In this document: positions 1 through 7,631 of the stretch, in pieces | Numbering within the stretch: the first letter of the stretch is position 1 | Layout of the letters: the number at the start of each line of letters is the position of its first letter | Assembly (NCBI GenBank): GCA_009781965.1 | Contig: WQUS01000190.1 | Location: 1-12,117 of the forward strand | DNA from: Bacillota bacterium | GTDB lineage: Bacteria; Bacillota; Desulfotomaculia; Desulfotomaculales; Desulfallaceae | DNA: 12,117 bases | Direction: 5' to 3' | Made by a program: the position numbers and the translations under genes | The notes under the pieces: generated by a model | What the model saw: the letters and a program-made list of their open reading frames with translations, nothing else | What the model was told of the DNA's origin: nothing | Databases searched by the model: none

Positions 1-64
1 AAAGTTATTAACCGTAAGCGATTTCTCGAAGAGTATGAGCGCACGGTTAATAACTTTACGGGCC
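1..64. repeat. Long palindromic element, copy 1 (cut by window edge)
   Basis: The left arm (1-15, beginning AAAGTTATTAACCGT) pairs perfectly with the right arm (43-57), which then continues ACGGGCC to 64. The outer seven bases of the left arm lie outside the window. The 27-nt centre (16-42) is not symmetric, so the element has a direction. The complete copy at 9637-9707 has the same arms and carries this centre in reverse complement with a single difference. No reading frame lies inside. It is a dispersed palindromic repeat or MITE-like element; the family is not recognised. Confidence 0.85.
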
Positions 65-100
65 GGCTTGATGCTGAACAGTAACGTGTGACCAGTAACC
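65..100. repeat. Flank of palindromic element, shared with copy 2
   Basis: This stretch aligns with the reverse complement of 9601-9636. Both read roughly GG-TGATGC-AA, then CAGTAACGTGT, one variable base, and ACCAGTAAC, with about six differences plus one gap. The repeat therefore extends past the perfect hairpin on this side. Two copies of the heptamer CAGTAAC lie at 79-85 and 93-99. Confidence 0.65.
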
Positions 101-140
101 ATTGTGTTACTAAAGTCACTAATCTATTGCTCAGGAATAC

Positions 141-146
141 TATAAT
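141..146 (+). promoter_or_regulatory. Possible -10 box for the DUF11 repeat gene
   Basis: TATAAT sits about 100 bases before the start codon at 250. No good -35 box is found 16-18 bases upstream, where the sequence reads near ACTAAT, so this is only a candidate. If used, it would give an mRNA leader of roughly 95 bases containing the tandem 12-mer at 197-220. Confidence 0.25.
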
Positions 147-196
147 GTTAGGCATATGTTAGGTTTTGCAAATTTTTAACCTAAATAAGCGAGTTC

Positions 197-220
197 CTTT
201 GATCTAAACTTTGATCTAAA
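197..220 (+). repeat. Perfect tandem 12-bp direct repeat in the leader
   Basis: CTTTGATCTAAA occurs twice head-to-tail without any gap or mismatch, about 30 bases before the start codon at 250 and just ahead of the ribosome site. Spacing of just over one helical turn suits two protein monomers binding the same face of DNA, but slippage duplication would look the same. Confidence 0.8.
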
Positions 221-234
221 TAAAGTAAATATGG

Positions 235-242
235 AAAGGAGG
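235..242 (+). promoter_or_regulatory. Strong ribosome binding site for the DUF11 protein
   Basis: AAAGGAGG lies seven bases before the ATG at 250. It is a near-perfect Shine-Dalgarno sequence and fixes that start, even though the protein then has no signal peptide. Confidence 0.85.
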
Positions 243-249
243 TTTTCTT

Positions 250-2979
250 ATGCCCCATTATAACAGAATACCTTTTAATTTTCCCGCGGAAAACGGGCGG
301 CCCGGCTCTGTGGTTCCCGCTGCCGTACTACCCGGCAATACGCTGACATATACGGTTACGGTGACGAATAACGGCCCTTCTGACGCCGAGGATGTGGTGA
401 TTACCGATATTGCGCCGGCCCAATTAACGGGGGTGGTTTTCTCGGTCGACAATGGCGTTACCTGGCAGTCCTGGACTGGATCATACGTTCATGGCGCGCT
501 GGCCAATGGAACAACGGCAAGTATTCTCGTGCGCGGCACGGTAGCGGCGGGAACGACCGGAAATATCAGCAATAGTTCCGCGGTAAGCAGTACCACATTC
601 GATCCGGACACAACTAATAACAGCGTCACTGTGGTTGTGCCGGTGGAGGATACGGCTGATTTGGCGGTCGTCAAATCCGGGATTCAATCAAGCGTGGCGC
701 CGGGCGATATACTGGCTTATATGATTACGGTAACCAATAACGGCCCTGCAGCCGCCGCGGATGTTACTGTTACCGATGCCGTACCGGGCGTATTGACCGG
801 AACAAAGTTTTCAACGAACGGAGGGGTTAGCTGGCAACCCTGGACCGGGTCTTATGCCCTTGGCAGCCTGCTCAGCGGCGCTTCTTTGGCGCTGCTGCTC
901 CGGAGCACAGTGAGTTCGTCGGCCGGCGGCAGTATCACTAATACAGCCGTCGTCAGCAGCACTACCGCCGACCCGGACCTCAGCAACAACAGCGCTACTG
1001 TGGTTACGCCGATAGTAACCTCCGCCGATTTGCTAATCACTAAAGCTGGCGACCAAGCCGCTGTACAACCGGGCGGCACGCTGACTTATACGATTACCGT
1101 TGCCAATAACGGCCCCAACGACGCGCAAAACGTCACTGTCACCGACGCAATACCGGCCGTACTGACGGGAACGGAGTTTTCAACGAACGGAGGGGTTAGC
1201 TGGCAGCCCTGGACCGGGTCTTATGCCCTTGGCAGCCTGCTTAATGGCGCTTCTTTCCCACTGTTGCTTCGAAGCACCGTGAGTGCAACGGCTACTGGCA
1301 GTATTATCAACACTGCTGTTGCCAGCAGTACTACTCCTGATCCGGACCTCAGCAACAACAGTGCTATTTTGACTACGCTGATCACGCCCGTAGCTGCTTC
1401 CGCCGATTTGGCGCTCACTAAGTCCAGCGGGCAAACCAGTGTGCAGCCGGGCGGCGTGTTGACTTACATTATTACGGTAAACAATAACGGTCCCGATGAT
1501 GCCCAAAACGTCACCGTCACCGACGCCGTACCGTCCGTATTATCGGGGGTGGAGTATTCAATTGACGGCGGTAACACCTGGCAGCCCTGGACCGGTGCTT
1601 ATGTCCTTGGCAGCCTGCTTAATGGCGCTTCTTTCCCACTGTTGCTCCGGAGCACGGTGAGCTTGTCGGCTAGCGGCAATATTATCAATACGGCCGTCGT
1701 CAGCAGCACTACCCCTGATCCGAATCTAAGCAACAACAGTGCTATTTTGCTTACGCCGGTTACACCGGTGGCAGTCTCCGCCGATCTGGCGCTCACCAAG
1801 TCCAGCGGGCAAACCACTGTGCAACCGGGCGGCACGCTGACTTATACGATTACCGTTACCAATAGCGGCCCCGACGATGCCCAAAACGTTACTGTCACCG
1901 ACGCCGTACCGTCCGTATTGTCGGGGACGGAGTTTTCAACTGACGGCGGTAACACCTGGCAGCCCTGGACCGGTGCTTATGTCCTTGGCAGCCTGCTTAG
2001 TGGCGCTTCTTTCCCACTGTTGCTCCGGAGCACCGTGAGCTTGTCGGCCAGCGGCACTATTACCAATACGGCTGTCGTCAGCAGCACTACCCCTGATCCG
2101 AATCTAAGCAACAACAGTGCTATTTTGCTTACACCGATTACGCCGCCAGTACTTGCCGCCGATTTGGCCATCACCAAGTCCGGCGGGCAAACCAGTGTGC
2201 GACCGGGCGATCTGTTGACTTACACTGTGACGGTGCTCAATAACGGCCCCAACGACGCCCAAAATGTCAATGTTACCGATGCCGTACCGGCCGCGTTAAC
2301 CGGAGCGGAATTCTCAACTAACGGCGGCATTACCTGGCAGCCTTGGACCGGGACTTATAACCTCGCCCTATTGCCCAATGGAGATTCCTTTACGCTGCTT
2401 ATCCGGGGCACGGTGAGTACGGCAGCCGGCGGTAACATCATAAATACGGCTACGGTGAGCAGTACTACCCCTGATCCCGATATTAGCAATAATTCTTCCA
2501 CCAGCACGATTATTGTCATTAGCCATGCGGCTAATCTTTCGGTGGCGAAGACGGCTTGCCCCCATGTAGCCTCTCCCTGTTGCAGAATAACCTATAACAT
2601 TGTCGTCTCGAATAGCGGGCCCGATGAAGCGGTCAATGTAACGCTAATGGACTTTTTGCCGGTTGAAGTCTGCAAAACCCAATATTCTCTTGACGGCGGC
2701 CAGACCTGGCATAAATGGTGCCTCTGGTATAATTCTCTGTCTTTGGGTAATTTGCCGGCCAACTTGTCAGTTACTGTGCTGCTCCGGGGTGTTGTGCACC
2801 GGTGCGCGAGGGTTAGTTTGACAAACACAGCAACAGTATCTTCCGAAACAGCGGATCCGAATCTTAACAATAATCAATTCACCCTGGTCACCAGGATTCG
2901 CCATTGCCGCCGGAACCCAATAAAACCAGTGTTTTTATGCTTTTTAGGTTTAGAAACACTTAATGGCCATAAACAGTGA
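250..2979 (+). CDS. Seven-repeat DUF11 domain protein, likely surface or spore-surface
   Basis: The 909-residue protein is built almost entirely of seven DUF11-type (TIGR01451-like) beta-sandwich repeats of about 123-126 residues: 18-135, 136-258, 259-384, 385-510, 511-636, 637-760 and 761 to about 883. Each after the first opens with an A-D/N-L-x-x-x-K motif, then a PG-x-x-x-T/A-Y segment, TNNGP-x-x-A, and a W-Q-P-W-T-G motif. The N-terminus (MPHYNRIPFNFP) is not a signal peptide and no LPXTG or membrane anchor is seen. Cysteine is absent from repeats 1-6; all eight cysteines (770, 777, 778, 808, 824, 852, 886, 897) lie in repeat 7 and the tail. DUF11 proteins are usually surface or adhesive proteins. 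Lack of a secretion signal with a cysteine-rich end would suit a spore-coat or exosporium protein made in the mother cell, which is inference. It ends three bases from the convergent transporter gene. Confidence 0.88.
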   Translation: MPHYNRIPFNFPAENGRPGSVVPAAVLPGNTLTYTVTVTNNGPSDAEDVVITDIAPAQLTGVVFSVDNGVTWQSWTGSYVHGALANGTTASILVRGTVAAGTTGNISNSSAVSSTTFDPDTTNNSVTVVVPVEDTADLAVVKSGIQSSVAPGDILAYMITVTNNGPAAAADVTVTDAVPGVLTGTKFSTNGGVSWQPWTGSYALGSLLSGASLALLLRSTVSSSAGGSITNTAVVSSTTADPDLSNNSATVVTPIVTSADLLITKAGDQAAVQPGGTLTYTITVANNGPNDAQNVTVTDAIPAVLTGTEFSTNGGVSWQPWTGSYALGSLLNGASFPLLLRSTVSATATGSIINTAVASSTTPDPDLSNNSAILTTLITPVAASADLALTKSSGQTSVQPGGVLTYIITVNNNGPDDAQNVTVTDAVPSVLSGVEYSIDGGNTWQPWTGAYVLGSLLNGASFPLLLRSTVSLSASGNIINTAVVSSTTPDPNLSNNSAILLTPVTPVAVSADLALTKSSGQTTVQPGGTLTYTITVTNSGPDDAQNVTVTDAVPSVLSGTEFSTDGGNTWQPWTGAYVLGSLLSGASFPLLLRSTVSLSASGTITNTAVVSSTTPDPNLSNNSAILLTPITPPVLAADLAITKSGGQTSVRPGDLLTYTVTVLNNGPNDAQNVNVTDAVPAALTGAEFSTNGGITWQPWTGTYNLALLPNGDSFTLLIRGTVSTAAGGNIINTATVSSTTPDPDISNNSSTSTIIVISHAANLSVAKTACPHVASPCCRITYNIVVSNSGPDEAVNVTLMDFLPVEVCKTQYSLDGGQTWHKWCLWYNSLSLGNLPANLSVTVLLRGVVHRCARVSLTNTATVSSETADPNLNNNQFTLVTRIRHCRRNPIKPVFLCFLGLETLNGHKQ
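655..2529 (+). repeat. In-frame tandem repeats (about 370-378 bp) within the DUF11 gene
   Basis: Five units begin at 655, 1024, 1402, 1780 and 2158; three of them are exactly 378 bp. Units starting at 1402 and 1780 are nearly identical over long stretches at DNA level, including third codon positions. Units 655 and 1024 share a nearly identical segment around the TNGGVSWQPWTGSY coding stretch. This indicates recent duplication or gene conversion, so copy number may vary between strains and assemblies may collapse here. Confidence 0.9.
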
Positions 2980-2982
2980 CAA

Positions 2983-4236
2983 TTATTCCCGTGCCGGCTG
3001 CATTGTTTCAGTGTCGTAAGGGGCGGTCATCAACCGGCACAGCAAGGCGGTAAATATTAATGCGAATCCCGTCCAGAAGAACCATTGATTTACGCCAATG
3101 CGTTCACTAATCGGTCCCGCTGCCAGAAGCCCCACCGGCATAGCCCAAGTCATAGAAGTCATCAGCAGCGCAAACACCTTGCCCATCATTTCCGGCGCGA
3201 TTGTCTCCTGAGTATAAGCCATCACCGGCACATTCATAAAGGTGCCGGAGCTGCCCATGAAAAAACAGCAGACCAGAAACAGCCAAAAGCCGGAAGAGGG
3301 CAACGCGCCGCTGACCAGCGAACCCAGGCCCATAACGCCGATTGCGATAGCCGCCATGAGGAAGCGCCGTTTCATGCCGCCCCAGAGACCAATAACTAAC
3401 GAGGAGGCAACTAAACCGCCCGCAAATACAAAATTAGCCGCGCCGGTATGCCATGCCGTGCCGTTAAAATGCAGCCGGATCAAGAGCGGATACAGCGCGG
3501 CCAACGGCATATAGAGGATGGTCATCACCATCATTGACGGGAATATTGCCATAAGCGGTTTGTTTGCCCGCATGGCGGCAAAGCCTTGTTTCAAATCTGC
3601 TAACAGATGTGACTTTTGCCCCATTTGTGGAATATCGGGGATGCGGACAAAGGTCAGACAGACGATGGCAAATATTGCTCCGCATATATCAACCAGCATG
3701 ATCGCGGCAATGGGTAAAGTACCTGTGAGCGTGGCTCCTAAGACAGGTCCCAGCATGTTGGAGAAAGAAATGATCATATTGCCCCAACCGCCCGCTTTGG
3801 TAAGCATGTGGGTGGGAACCAGGGTGGGAATAGCGGCTTGCATCGCCGGGGCGTGAAAAGTGTTGCCCAGCCCCCGGAACAAAAGAATCAGATAGACGAA
3901 CCAAAGGGGCGGCATTTTAGTCAGAAGAAATGCAGCGCCTAAAAGCAAGCTGGAAAAGGCCACAAGCCCGTCGGCGGCAATCATAACGGTGCGGCGGTTA
4001 AAACGGTCGATCCAAACGCCGGCGAAAGGGCCGATGAACATATTGGGGATGAAAGCGGCGATGGATGCAAGGGTAAGGGTTATGGCTGATTCGGTCTGTA
4101 TGGTTAACCACCAAATGACAGAAAACAGCACGGCGGACGATCCCAACAGCGAAAATGTCTGTCCGGCGTAGATAATGATAAATTGTTTTTGCCAAGTCTC
4201 TTTTGCGGCAGTTAACGGAGGATCATTTACTTGCAT
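2983..4236 (-). CDS. MFS efflux transporter, DHA3 (macrolide-efflux-like) type
   Basis: The 417-residue protein has the size and hydrophobic pattern of a twelve-helix major facilitator. The N-terminus (W-Q-K-Q-F then Y-A-G-Q-T-F-S-L-L-G-S) and the loop 2-3 motif A (G73-V-W-I-D77-R78-F-N-R81-R82) resemble the DHA3/MFS_3 group, which contains MefA-like drug exporters. It would export small compounds by proton antiport at the cytoplasmic membrane; the substrate cannot be read from sequence. The start at 4236 is supported by GGAAAGG about ten bases upstream on the minus strand. It stands alone, convergent with the DUF11 gene (three-base gap, no room for a separate terminator) and divergent from the toxin-antitoxin operon, with a 198-base shared upstream region. 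All core regions appear intact. Confidence 0.88.
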   Translation of the reverse strand: MQVNDPPLTAAKETWQKQFIIIYAGQTFSLLGSSAVLFSVIWWLTIQTESAITLTLASIAAFIPNMFIGPFAGVWIDRFNRRTVMIAADGLVAFSSLLLGAAFLLTKMPPLWFVYLILLFRGLGNTFHAPAMQAAIPTLVPTHMLTKAGGWGNMIISFSNMLGPVLGATLTGTLPIAAIMLVDICGAIFAIVCLTFVRIPDIPQMGQKSHLLADLKQGFAAMRANKPLMAIFPSMMVMTILYMPLAALYPLLIRLHFNGTAWHTGAANFVFAGGLVASSLVIGLWGGMKRRFLMAAIAIGVMGLGSLVSGALPSSGFWLFLVCCFFMGSSGTFMNVPVMAYTQETIAPEMMGKVFALLMTSMTWAMPVGLLAAGPISERIGVNQWFFWTGFALIFTALLCRLMTAPYDTETMQPARE

Positions 4237-4338
4237 ACCGGCTTAACCTTTCCAGATCGTCTATTTTTTTGCTTGGGCAATTACTTTTTGACATTCCCTT
4301 AAACGTTTCCTGCGTTTTGAACAGCTCCTTTTAGTATT

Positions 4339-4353
4339 TTACGTTCGTCGTAA
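4339..4353. promoter_or_regulatory. Small inverted repeat TTACG-N5-CGTAA
   Basis: Five-base arms (4339-4343 and 4349-4353) separated by TTCGT lie in the region between the divergent transporter and antitoxin genes. It could be an operator for either gene. No cognate regulator is adjacent except the antitoxin, so the assignment is weak. Confidence 0.3.
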
Positions 4354-4364
4354 TTAAAAATTTC

Positions 4365-4374
4365 ATAGTACTAT
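4365..4374. promoter_or_regulatory. Perfect palindrome, candidate antitoxin operator
   Basis: ATAGTACTAT is a perfect 10-bp palindrome 25 bases upstream of the -10 box of the toxin-antitoxin operon. Phd/YefM antitoxins repress their own operon by binding short palindromes, and E. coli YefM sites have a TGTACA core; the shared GTAC centre is suggestive but not proof. Confidence 0.4.
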
Positions 4375-4396
4375 TGAGGCAAATAGCATAAATTAG

Positions 4397-4405
4397 TGAT
4401 ATAAT
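4397..4405 (+). promoter_or_regulatory. Extended -10 promoter of the toxin-antitoxin operon
   Basis: TGATATAAT combines a consensus TATAAT (4400-4405) with an upstream TG, the extended -10 form that tolerates a weak -35. The only -35-like hexamer, TTGAGG at 4374-4379, lies 20 bases away, which is too long for a standard promoter. The antitoxin start codon at 4435 is 29 bases downstream. Confidence 0.5.
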
Positions 4406-4434
4406 AAGTCCACAAATTTATGGAGGTGATTTTA

Positions 4435-4701
4435 ATGTCGAGTATCCGGCCGATGAGCGATCTTAGAAATAACACGACTGAAATAGCTGAACTGGCCCAT
4501 GCTGAGAAGGAAGTTATTATCACCAAAAACGGCTACGCCGATTTGGTGGTTATGAGTTTTGAGGCTTATGAGAGAAATTTTGCCCGTCTTGAAGTTTATG
4601 ACAAACTTGCCAAGTCCCAGAGAGAGGTTGACACTGGCGCGAAGTTGTTGTCTGTCAGAGATGTGTTCGAAAAATACAAAGCGAAGTATGGAGCGGAATA
4701 A
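4435..4701 (+). CDS. Type II antitoxin, Phd/YefM family
   Basis: This 88-residue protein should neutralise the downstream toxin and repress the operon. The N-terminus shows the Phd/YefM fold signature: I-R-P-M-S-D-L-R-N-N, then a VIITKNGYADLVVMSFEAYE segment (roughly residues 27-46). The C-terminal part (about 60-88) is charged and helical, typical of the toxin-wrapping tail. I chose ATG 4435 over the in-frame ATG 4420 because GGAGGTGAT (4422-4430) is a clear ribosome site placed for 4435, and the 4420 codon overlaps it. The stop codon TAA shares one base with the toxin ATG, so the two are translationally coupled. The pair is visibly more AT-rich than the genes on both sides, consistent with separate acquisition. 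Confidence 0.9.
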   Translation: MSSIRPMSDLRNNTTEIAELAHAEKEVIITKNGYADLVVMSFEAYERNFARLEVYDKLAKSQREVDTGAKLLSVRDVFEKYKAKYGAE

Positions 4702-5024
4702 TGGATAACTACAATGTTGTAGTTACACCAAGCGCCGACGAGGATTTGGGCGATGTTTTTGCGTACATTGCAGCCAGGCTTAATGCTCCAATGACAGCGG
4801 CGAATCTGATTGCTAAATTTTATGACGCCATTTCAGCTCTTTCCTGCGCACCATTTCGGTGTCCGCTGTCAAAAGACCCGTATCTTGCAAAACAGGGTTT
4901 CCGGACGCTTTTTGTGGAGAATTATATTGTTTTTTTCGTAGTTGACGAAGGATTAAAACAGGTTATTATTCATCGTGTTATTTATGCTAAACGGAATTAT
5001 AGAAACCTCTTTATAGAAGAATAG
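4701..5024 (+). CDS. Type II toxin, RelE/ParE superfamily
   Basis: The 107-residue protein has the family pattern: an N-terminal Y-x-V-V-V-T-P-S-A-x-x-D-L strand-helix, Y-I-A-A-R-L, a helix with L-I-A-K-F-Y-D-A-I, then G-F-R-T-L-F-V-E-N-Y-I-V-F-F-V-V and the terminal V-I-I-H-R-V-I-Y-A-K-R-N-Y. The conserved G-F-R and H-R-V-I-Y-x-x-R positions look intact. Whether it cuts mRNA on the ribosome (RelE-like) or blocks gyrase (ParE-like) cannot be decided from these residues. Its ATG overlaps the antitoxin stop by one base, with GGAG at 4690-4693 as ribosome site. Length is normal for the family. The MutS-like gene starts 32 bases later on the same strand, so read-through into it is possible. Confidence 0.88.
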   Translation: MDNYNVVVTPSADEDLGDVFAYIAARLNAPMTAANLIAKFYDAISALSCAPFRCPLSKDPYLAKQGFRTLFVENYIVFFVVDEGLKQVIIHRVIYAKRNYRNLFIEE

Positions 5025-5056
5025 TAACTATCCTTGATGATGAGACGGAGAAACAG

Positions 5057-6868
5057 ATGGACAACCAAGTATATGAAACTTATCGATTAAAAAGAACCGG
5101 CGTGGCAGACAGCCTGGCGGCGGTGATGAAACGAAGCAACCGGCTGGTACTCCTGCGGCCGCTGGTTTTTCTGGCCGCGGCCGGCCTGACCATGGTTTTT
5201 GCCTTCCTTTCACTCCAAGCGGTTTTTCTTTGGGGCGCCGGCCTTTTGCTGCTTTGCTTTGTGATCATGCTGATTAAACACAATCGGATTAAAGCCCGGA
5301 TTAAATACCTGGAGCAGTTAATCCAACTTAATGACGCCGCTATGCAGCGGCTGGACGGCCAATGGCAAGACTTTTCCAACACCGGGGAGCGGTTTATGGA
5401 TCGGGAACACCGGTATACCGCTGATTTAAACATCTTCGGGCCGGGGTCCTTGTTTCAGTACCTTAATGCCGCCACTTCTTTGGTTGGCGAGGAGAGACTG
5501 GCCGGTTGGCTGAGCGCGCCGGCCGCCGGGGATGAAATTACCCCACGGCAGCAGGCGATCACAGAACTCGCTCCCCGGCTGGATTGGCGGCAGGATTTTC
5601 AAACCACCGGATTGCTGGAGGGGAGGGGCAAGCCTGGCAATTTGGCCAAACTGTTGGCCTGGGCGGAGGAAAAGCCGTTATTAACCAACAAGTACGTCTC
5701 TTTGCTGCTGTTCCTGCCGGCGGTGACCCTGGTCCTTGCCGTGGCGGGATTTTTTCATTGGCTGCCGCTGCTCCCGAATTGGCTTTGGATTTTACCCCTG
5801 GCGGTGCAAATCATGATTATGGTTTGGTTCTCCAAACCGGCCGGCCAAATGTTTGGCCAGACGGAGAACATGGCAGAGGAGATCCGGCGCTGGTCGGCTT
5901 TGTTGGGCTGTATCGAACCAGAGCAATATGATGCGGCCTTACTGCGGCAATTGCAAAGCCAACTGTTGCAGGGCGGCGGCCCCCCGTCCCAGCGGATCAA
6001 AAAACTCTTTGCAATCATTGACCGGGTCAGTTTCCGCTATTCCAGTATCTATCTGGTGATTAACATCGGCTTGCTGTGGGATTTGCGCACCCTGGTTAAA
6101 CTGGAAGAGTGGCGGGCCGAATCCGGCCGCTTACTGAGGTCCTGGGTAGAGGTGATTGCCGCATTTGAAGCGCTGGCCAGTCTGGCCGGCCTGGCTTACG
6201 AGCATCCCCATTGGACGATGCCGGCAATCACAGGCGCCGCACCCTTCTTCAAGGCTGTGGCCCTGGGTCACCCGCTGATTAAAGAGGAGACCAGGGTGAG
6301 CAATGACGTTACCTTGGCTGAACCGGGCGTCATACTGTTGATTACCGGTTCCAATATGTCCGGCAAAAGCACTTTGCTCAGAACAGTGGGCATCAATTTA
6401 GTCCTGGCTTATGCCGGCGCAGCCGTATGCGCCAAAGAGTTAAGCTGCTCCCGGATGAATCTTTATACCAGCATCCATATCAATGATAATTTGGAGAAAA
6501 ATATTTCTACCTTTTACGCCGAACTGCAAAGAATCAAGCTCATTCTGGACGCCGCCAAATCCGGGGAACCAACCCTCTTCTTAATTGACGAGATTTTTAA
6601 AGGCACCAATTCCAAAGACCGGATTATCGGCGCCCAGGCGGTGATTAAGAATTTAAACCGGTTGGGCGCCATGGGCCTGGTTTCCACCCATGACCTGGAG
6701 CTAAGCCGTCTGGAACAGGAAATCCCCCAAATCAAGAATTATCATTTTACCGATCAGATCTCCGGCCGGGAAATCTCCTTCGATTACCGCCTCAAAACAG
6801 GGGTTTCAACCTCCACCAACGCCATTGCCTTAATGAAAATTGTCGGTATTCAAACCGATAATAGTTGA
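5057..6868 (+). CDS. Membrane-anchored MutS-like ATPase
   Basis: This 603-residue protein has the MutS C-terminal ATPase but lacks the N-terminal mismatch-binding and connector domains. Walker A is G431-S-N-M-S-G-K437-S-T439, Walker B is L507-F-L-I-D511-E512, followed by G-T-N-S-K-D-R (516-522) and the S-T-H545-D switch; all look intact. About 105-170 (F-G-P-G-S-L-F-Q-Y-L-N, then G-E-E-R-L-A-G-W-L) resembles the start of the MutS lever/core domain. Four hydrophobic helices occur in two pairs, about 34-53 with 56-74 and 214-233 with 240-258, which places it at the membrane. It belongs to the MutS-related proteins often annotated as 'MutS family DNA mismatch repair protein', but a role in mismatch repair is not supported by its architecture; substrate and partners are unknown. 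ACGGAG (5045-5050) supports the start. No MutL lies nearby. Confidence 0.85.
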   Translation: MDNQVYETYRLKRTGVADSLAAVMKRSNRLVLLRPLVFLAAAGLTMVFAFLSLQAVFLWGAGLLLLCFVIMLIKHNRIKARIKYLEQLIQLNDAAMQRLDGQWQDFSNTGERFMDREHRYTADLNIFGPGSLFQYLNAATSLVGEERLAGWLSAPAAGDEITPRQQAITELAPRLDWRQDFQTTGLLEGRGKPGNLAKLLAWAEEKPLLTNKYVSLLLFLPAVTLVLAVAGFFHWLPLLPNWLWILPLAVQIMIMVWFSKPAGQMFGQTENMAEEIRRWSALLGCIEPEQYDAALLRQLQSQLLQGGGPPSQRIKKLFAIIDRVSFRYSSIYLVINIGLLWDLRTLVKLEEWRAESGRLLRSWVEVIAAFEALASLAGLAYEHPHWTMPAITGAAPFFKAVALGHPLIKEETRVSNDVTLAEPGVILLITGSNMSGKSTLLRTVGINLVLAYAGAAVCAKELSCSRMNLYTSIHINDNLEKNISTFYAELQRIKLILDAAKSGEPTLFLIDEIFKGTNSKDRIIGAQAVIKNLNRLGAMGLVSTHDLELSRLEQEIPQIKNYHFTDQISGREISFDYRLKTGVSTSTNAIALMKIVGIQTDNS

Positions 6869-6938
6869 TATATGCTTAAAAATGAACAGTAACCTATTTA
6901 ACTACATAACTAACGACATAAGAAAAGCAGGTGGACCA

Positions 6939-7631
6939 ATGAACAAAATTTTGCTCATTGACGACAACATGGAAATTCAAGCCGCCAATCGCGACTATCT
7001 GACTTCGAAGGGCTATCAGGTCGAAATGGCGATGGACGGCGCAACTGCAATCGCGCTGCTTAAAACAAAAAAGTACGACTGCGTTGTTTTGGATGTTATG
7101 CTGCCCGATCTGGACGGCTTCACCGTCTGCTCCGTCGTCCGGAAAAACAATGAAAAAACGCCCATCATTTTTCTGAGCTGCCTGGACGAAAACGATTACC
7201 GCGTCAAGGGGCTGATGATTGGCGGCGACGACTACATGACCAAGCCGTACAGCCTGAAAGAACTCGCTGCCCGCATCTATTCGCTGGTGCGCCGCAACAA
7301 GATTTACGCCGGCATGGACAGCGGCGTGGAAAGCCCTAACCCCGGCGTCATGGTGCAGCGGGAAAACAGCGTGATTGCCATCCGGGGTTTTAACCTCTTC
7401 ATGTCCCGGACTGAATACGAAATTCTTTCCCTTTTCGTGGCGCGGCCACGGGAACTGATCACTAAAAGCGAACTGTTGGCGTTGGTTGCCGGGGAGGAGG
7501 CTACCCTCTTTACCTGCATCAAAAGGATACGCTCCAAGCTGGCGGCTGACGAATCCCTCGGCGAAATCAAAAATAAGTATGGTGAAGGGTACATCTATAT
7601 GCCGGCTAAAGAAAGCGGGATTGGTCGATGA
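6939..7631 (+). CDS. Response regulator, OmpR/PhoB-like winged helix
   Basis: The 230-residue protein has a receiver domain (1 to about 120) with the acidic pair D8-D9, phospho-acceptor D52 in V-V-L-D-V-M-L-P-D-L-D-G, switch serine S80 and K102 in T-K-P-Y. A DNA-binding winged-helix domain follows (about 140-225; S-R-T-E-Y-E-I-L-S-L-F, then I-K-R-I-R-S-K-L and Y-G-E-G-Y-I-Y). It should be phosphorylated by the kinase that follows and act as a transcription factor. I chose ATG 6939 because the receiver fold begins directly there; the frame is open further upstream to 6840, inside the MutS-like gene, but the added residues match no receiver domain. The ribosome site AGGTGG is only four bases from the ATG, so expression may be modest. 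Its stop overlaps the kinase start by four bases (ATGA). No operator is evident. Confidence 0.92.
   Translation: MNKILLIDDNMEIQAANRDYLTSKGYQVEMAMDGATAIALLKTKKYDCVVLDVMLPDLDGFTVCSVVRKNNEKTPIIFLSCLDENDYRVKGLMIGGDDYMTKPYSLKELAARIYSLVRRNKIYAGMDSGVESPNPGVMVQRENSVIAIRGFNLFMSRTEYEILSLFVARPRELITKSELLALVAGEEATLFTCIKRIRSKLAADESLGEIKNKYGEGYIYMPAKESGIGR

Noticed and set aside
153..161. CATATGTTA resembling a sporulation sigma-K type -10 (CATANNNTA)
   Set aside because: No AC-containing -35 lies about 16 bases upstream; it is not enough to claim a sporulation promoter.
2928..2960. AGTGTTT/AAACACT stem at the end of the DUF11 gene as a terminator
   Set aside because: The stem is only 7 bp with a 19-base loop, lies in coding sequence and has no T-run after it.
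4420..4434. Upstream ATG at 4420 as antitoxin start
   Set aside because: It overlaps the ribosome site that serves ATG 4435, and Phd/YefM proteins begin near the 4435 methionine.
6840..6938. Upstream in-frame extension of the response regulator
   Set aside because: It lies partly inside the MutS-like gene, and the receiver domain begins at 6939; the extra residues match nothing.
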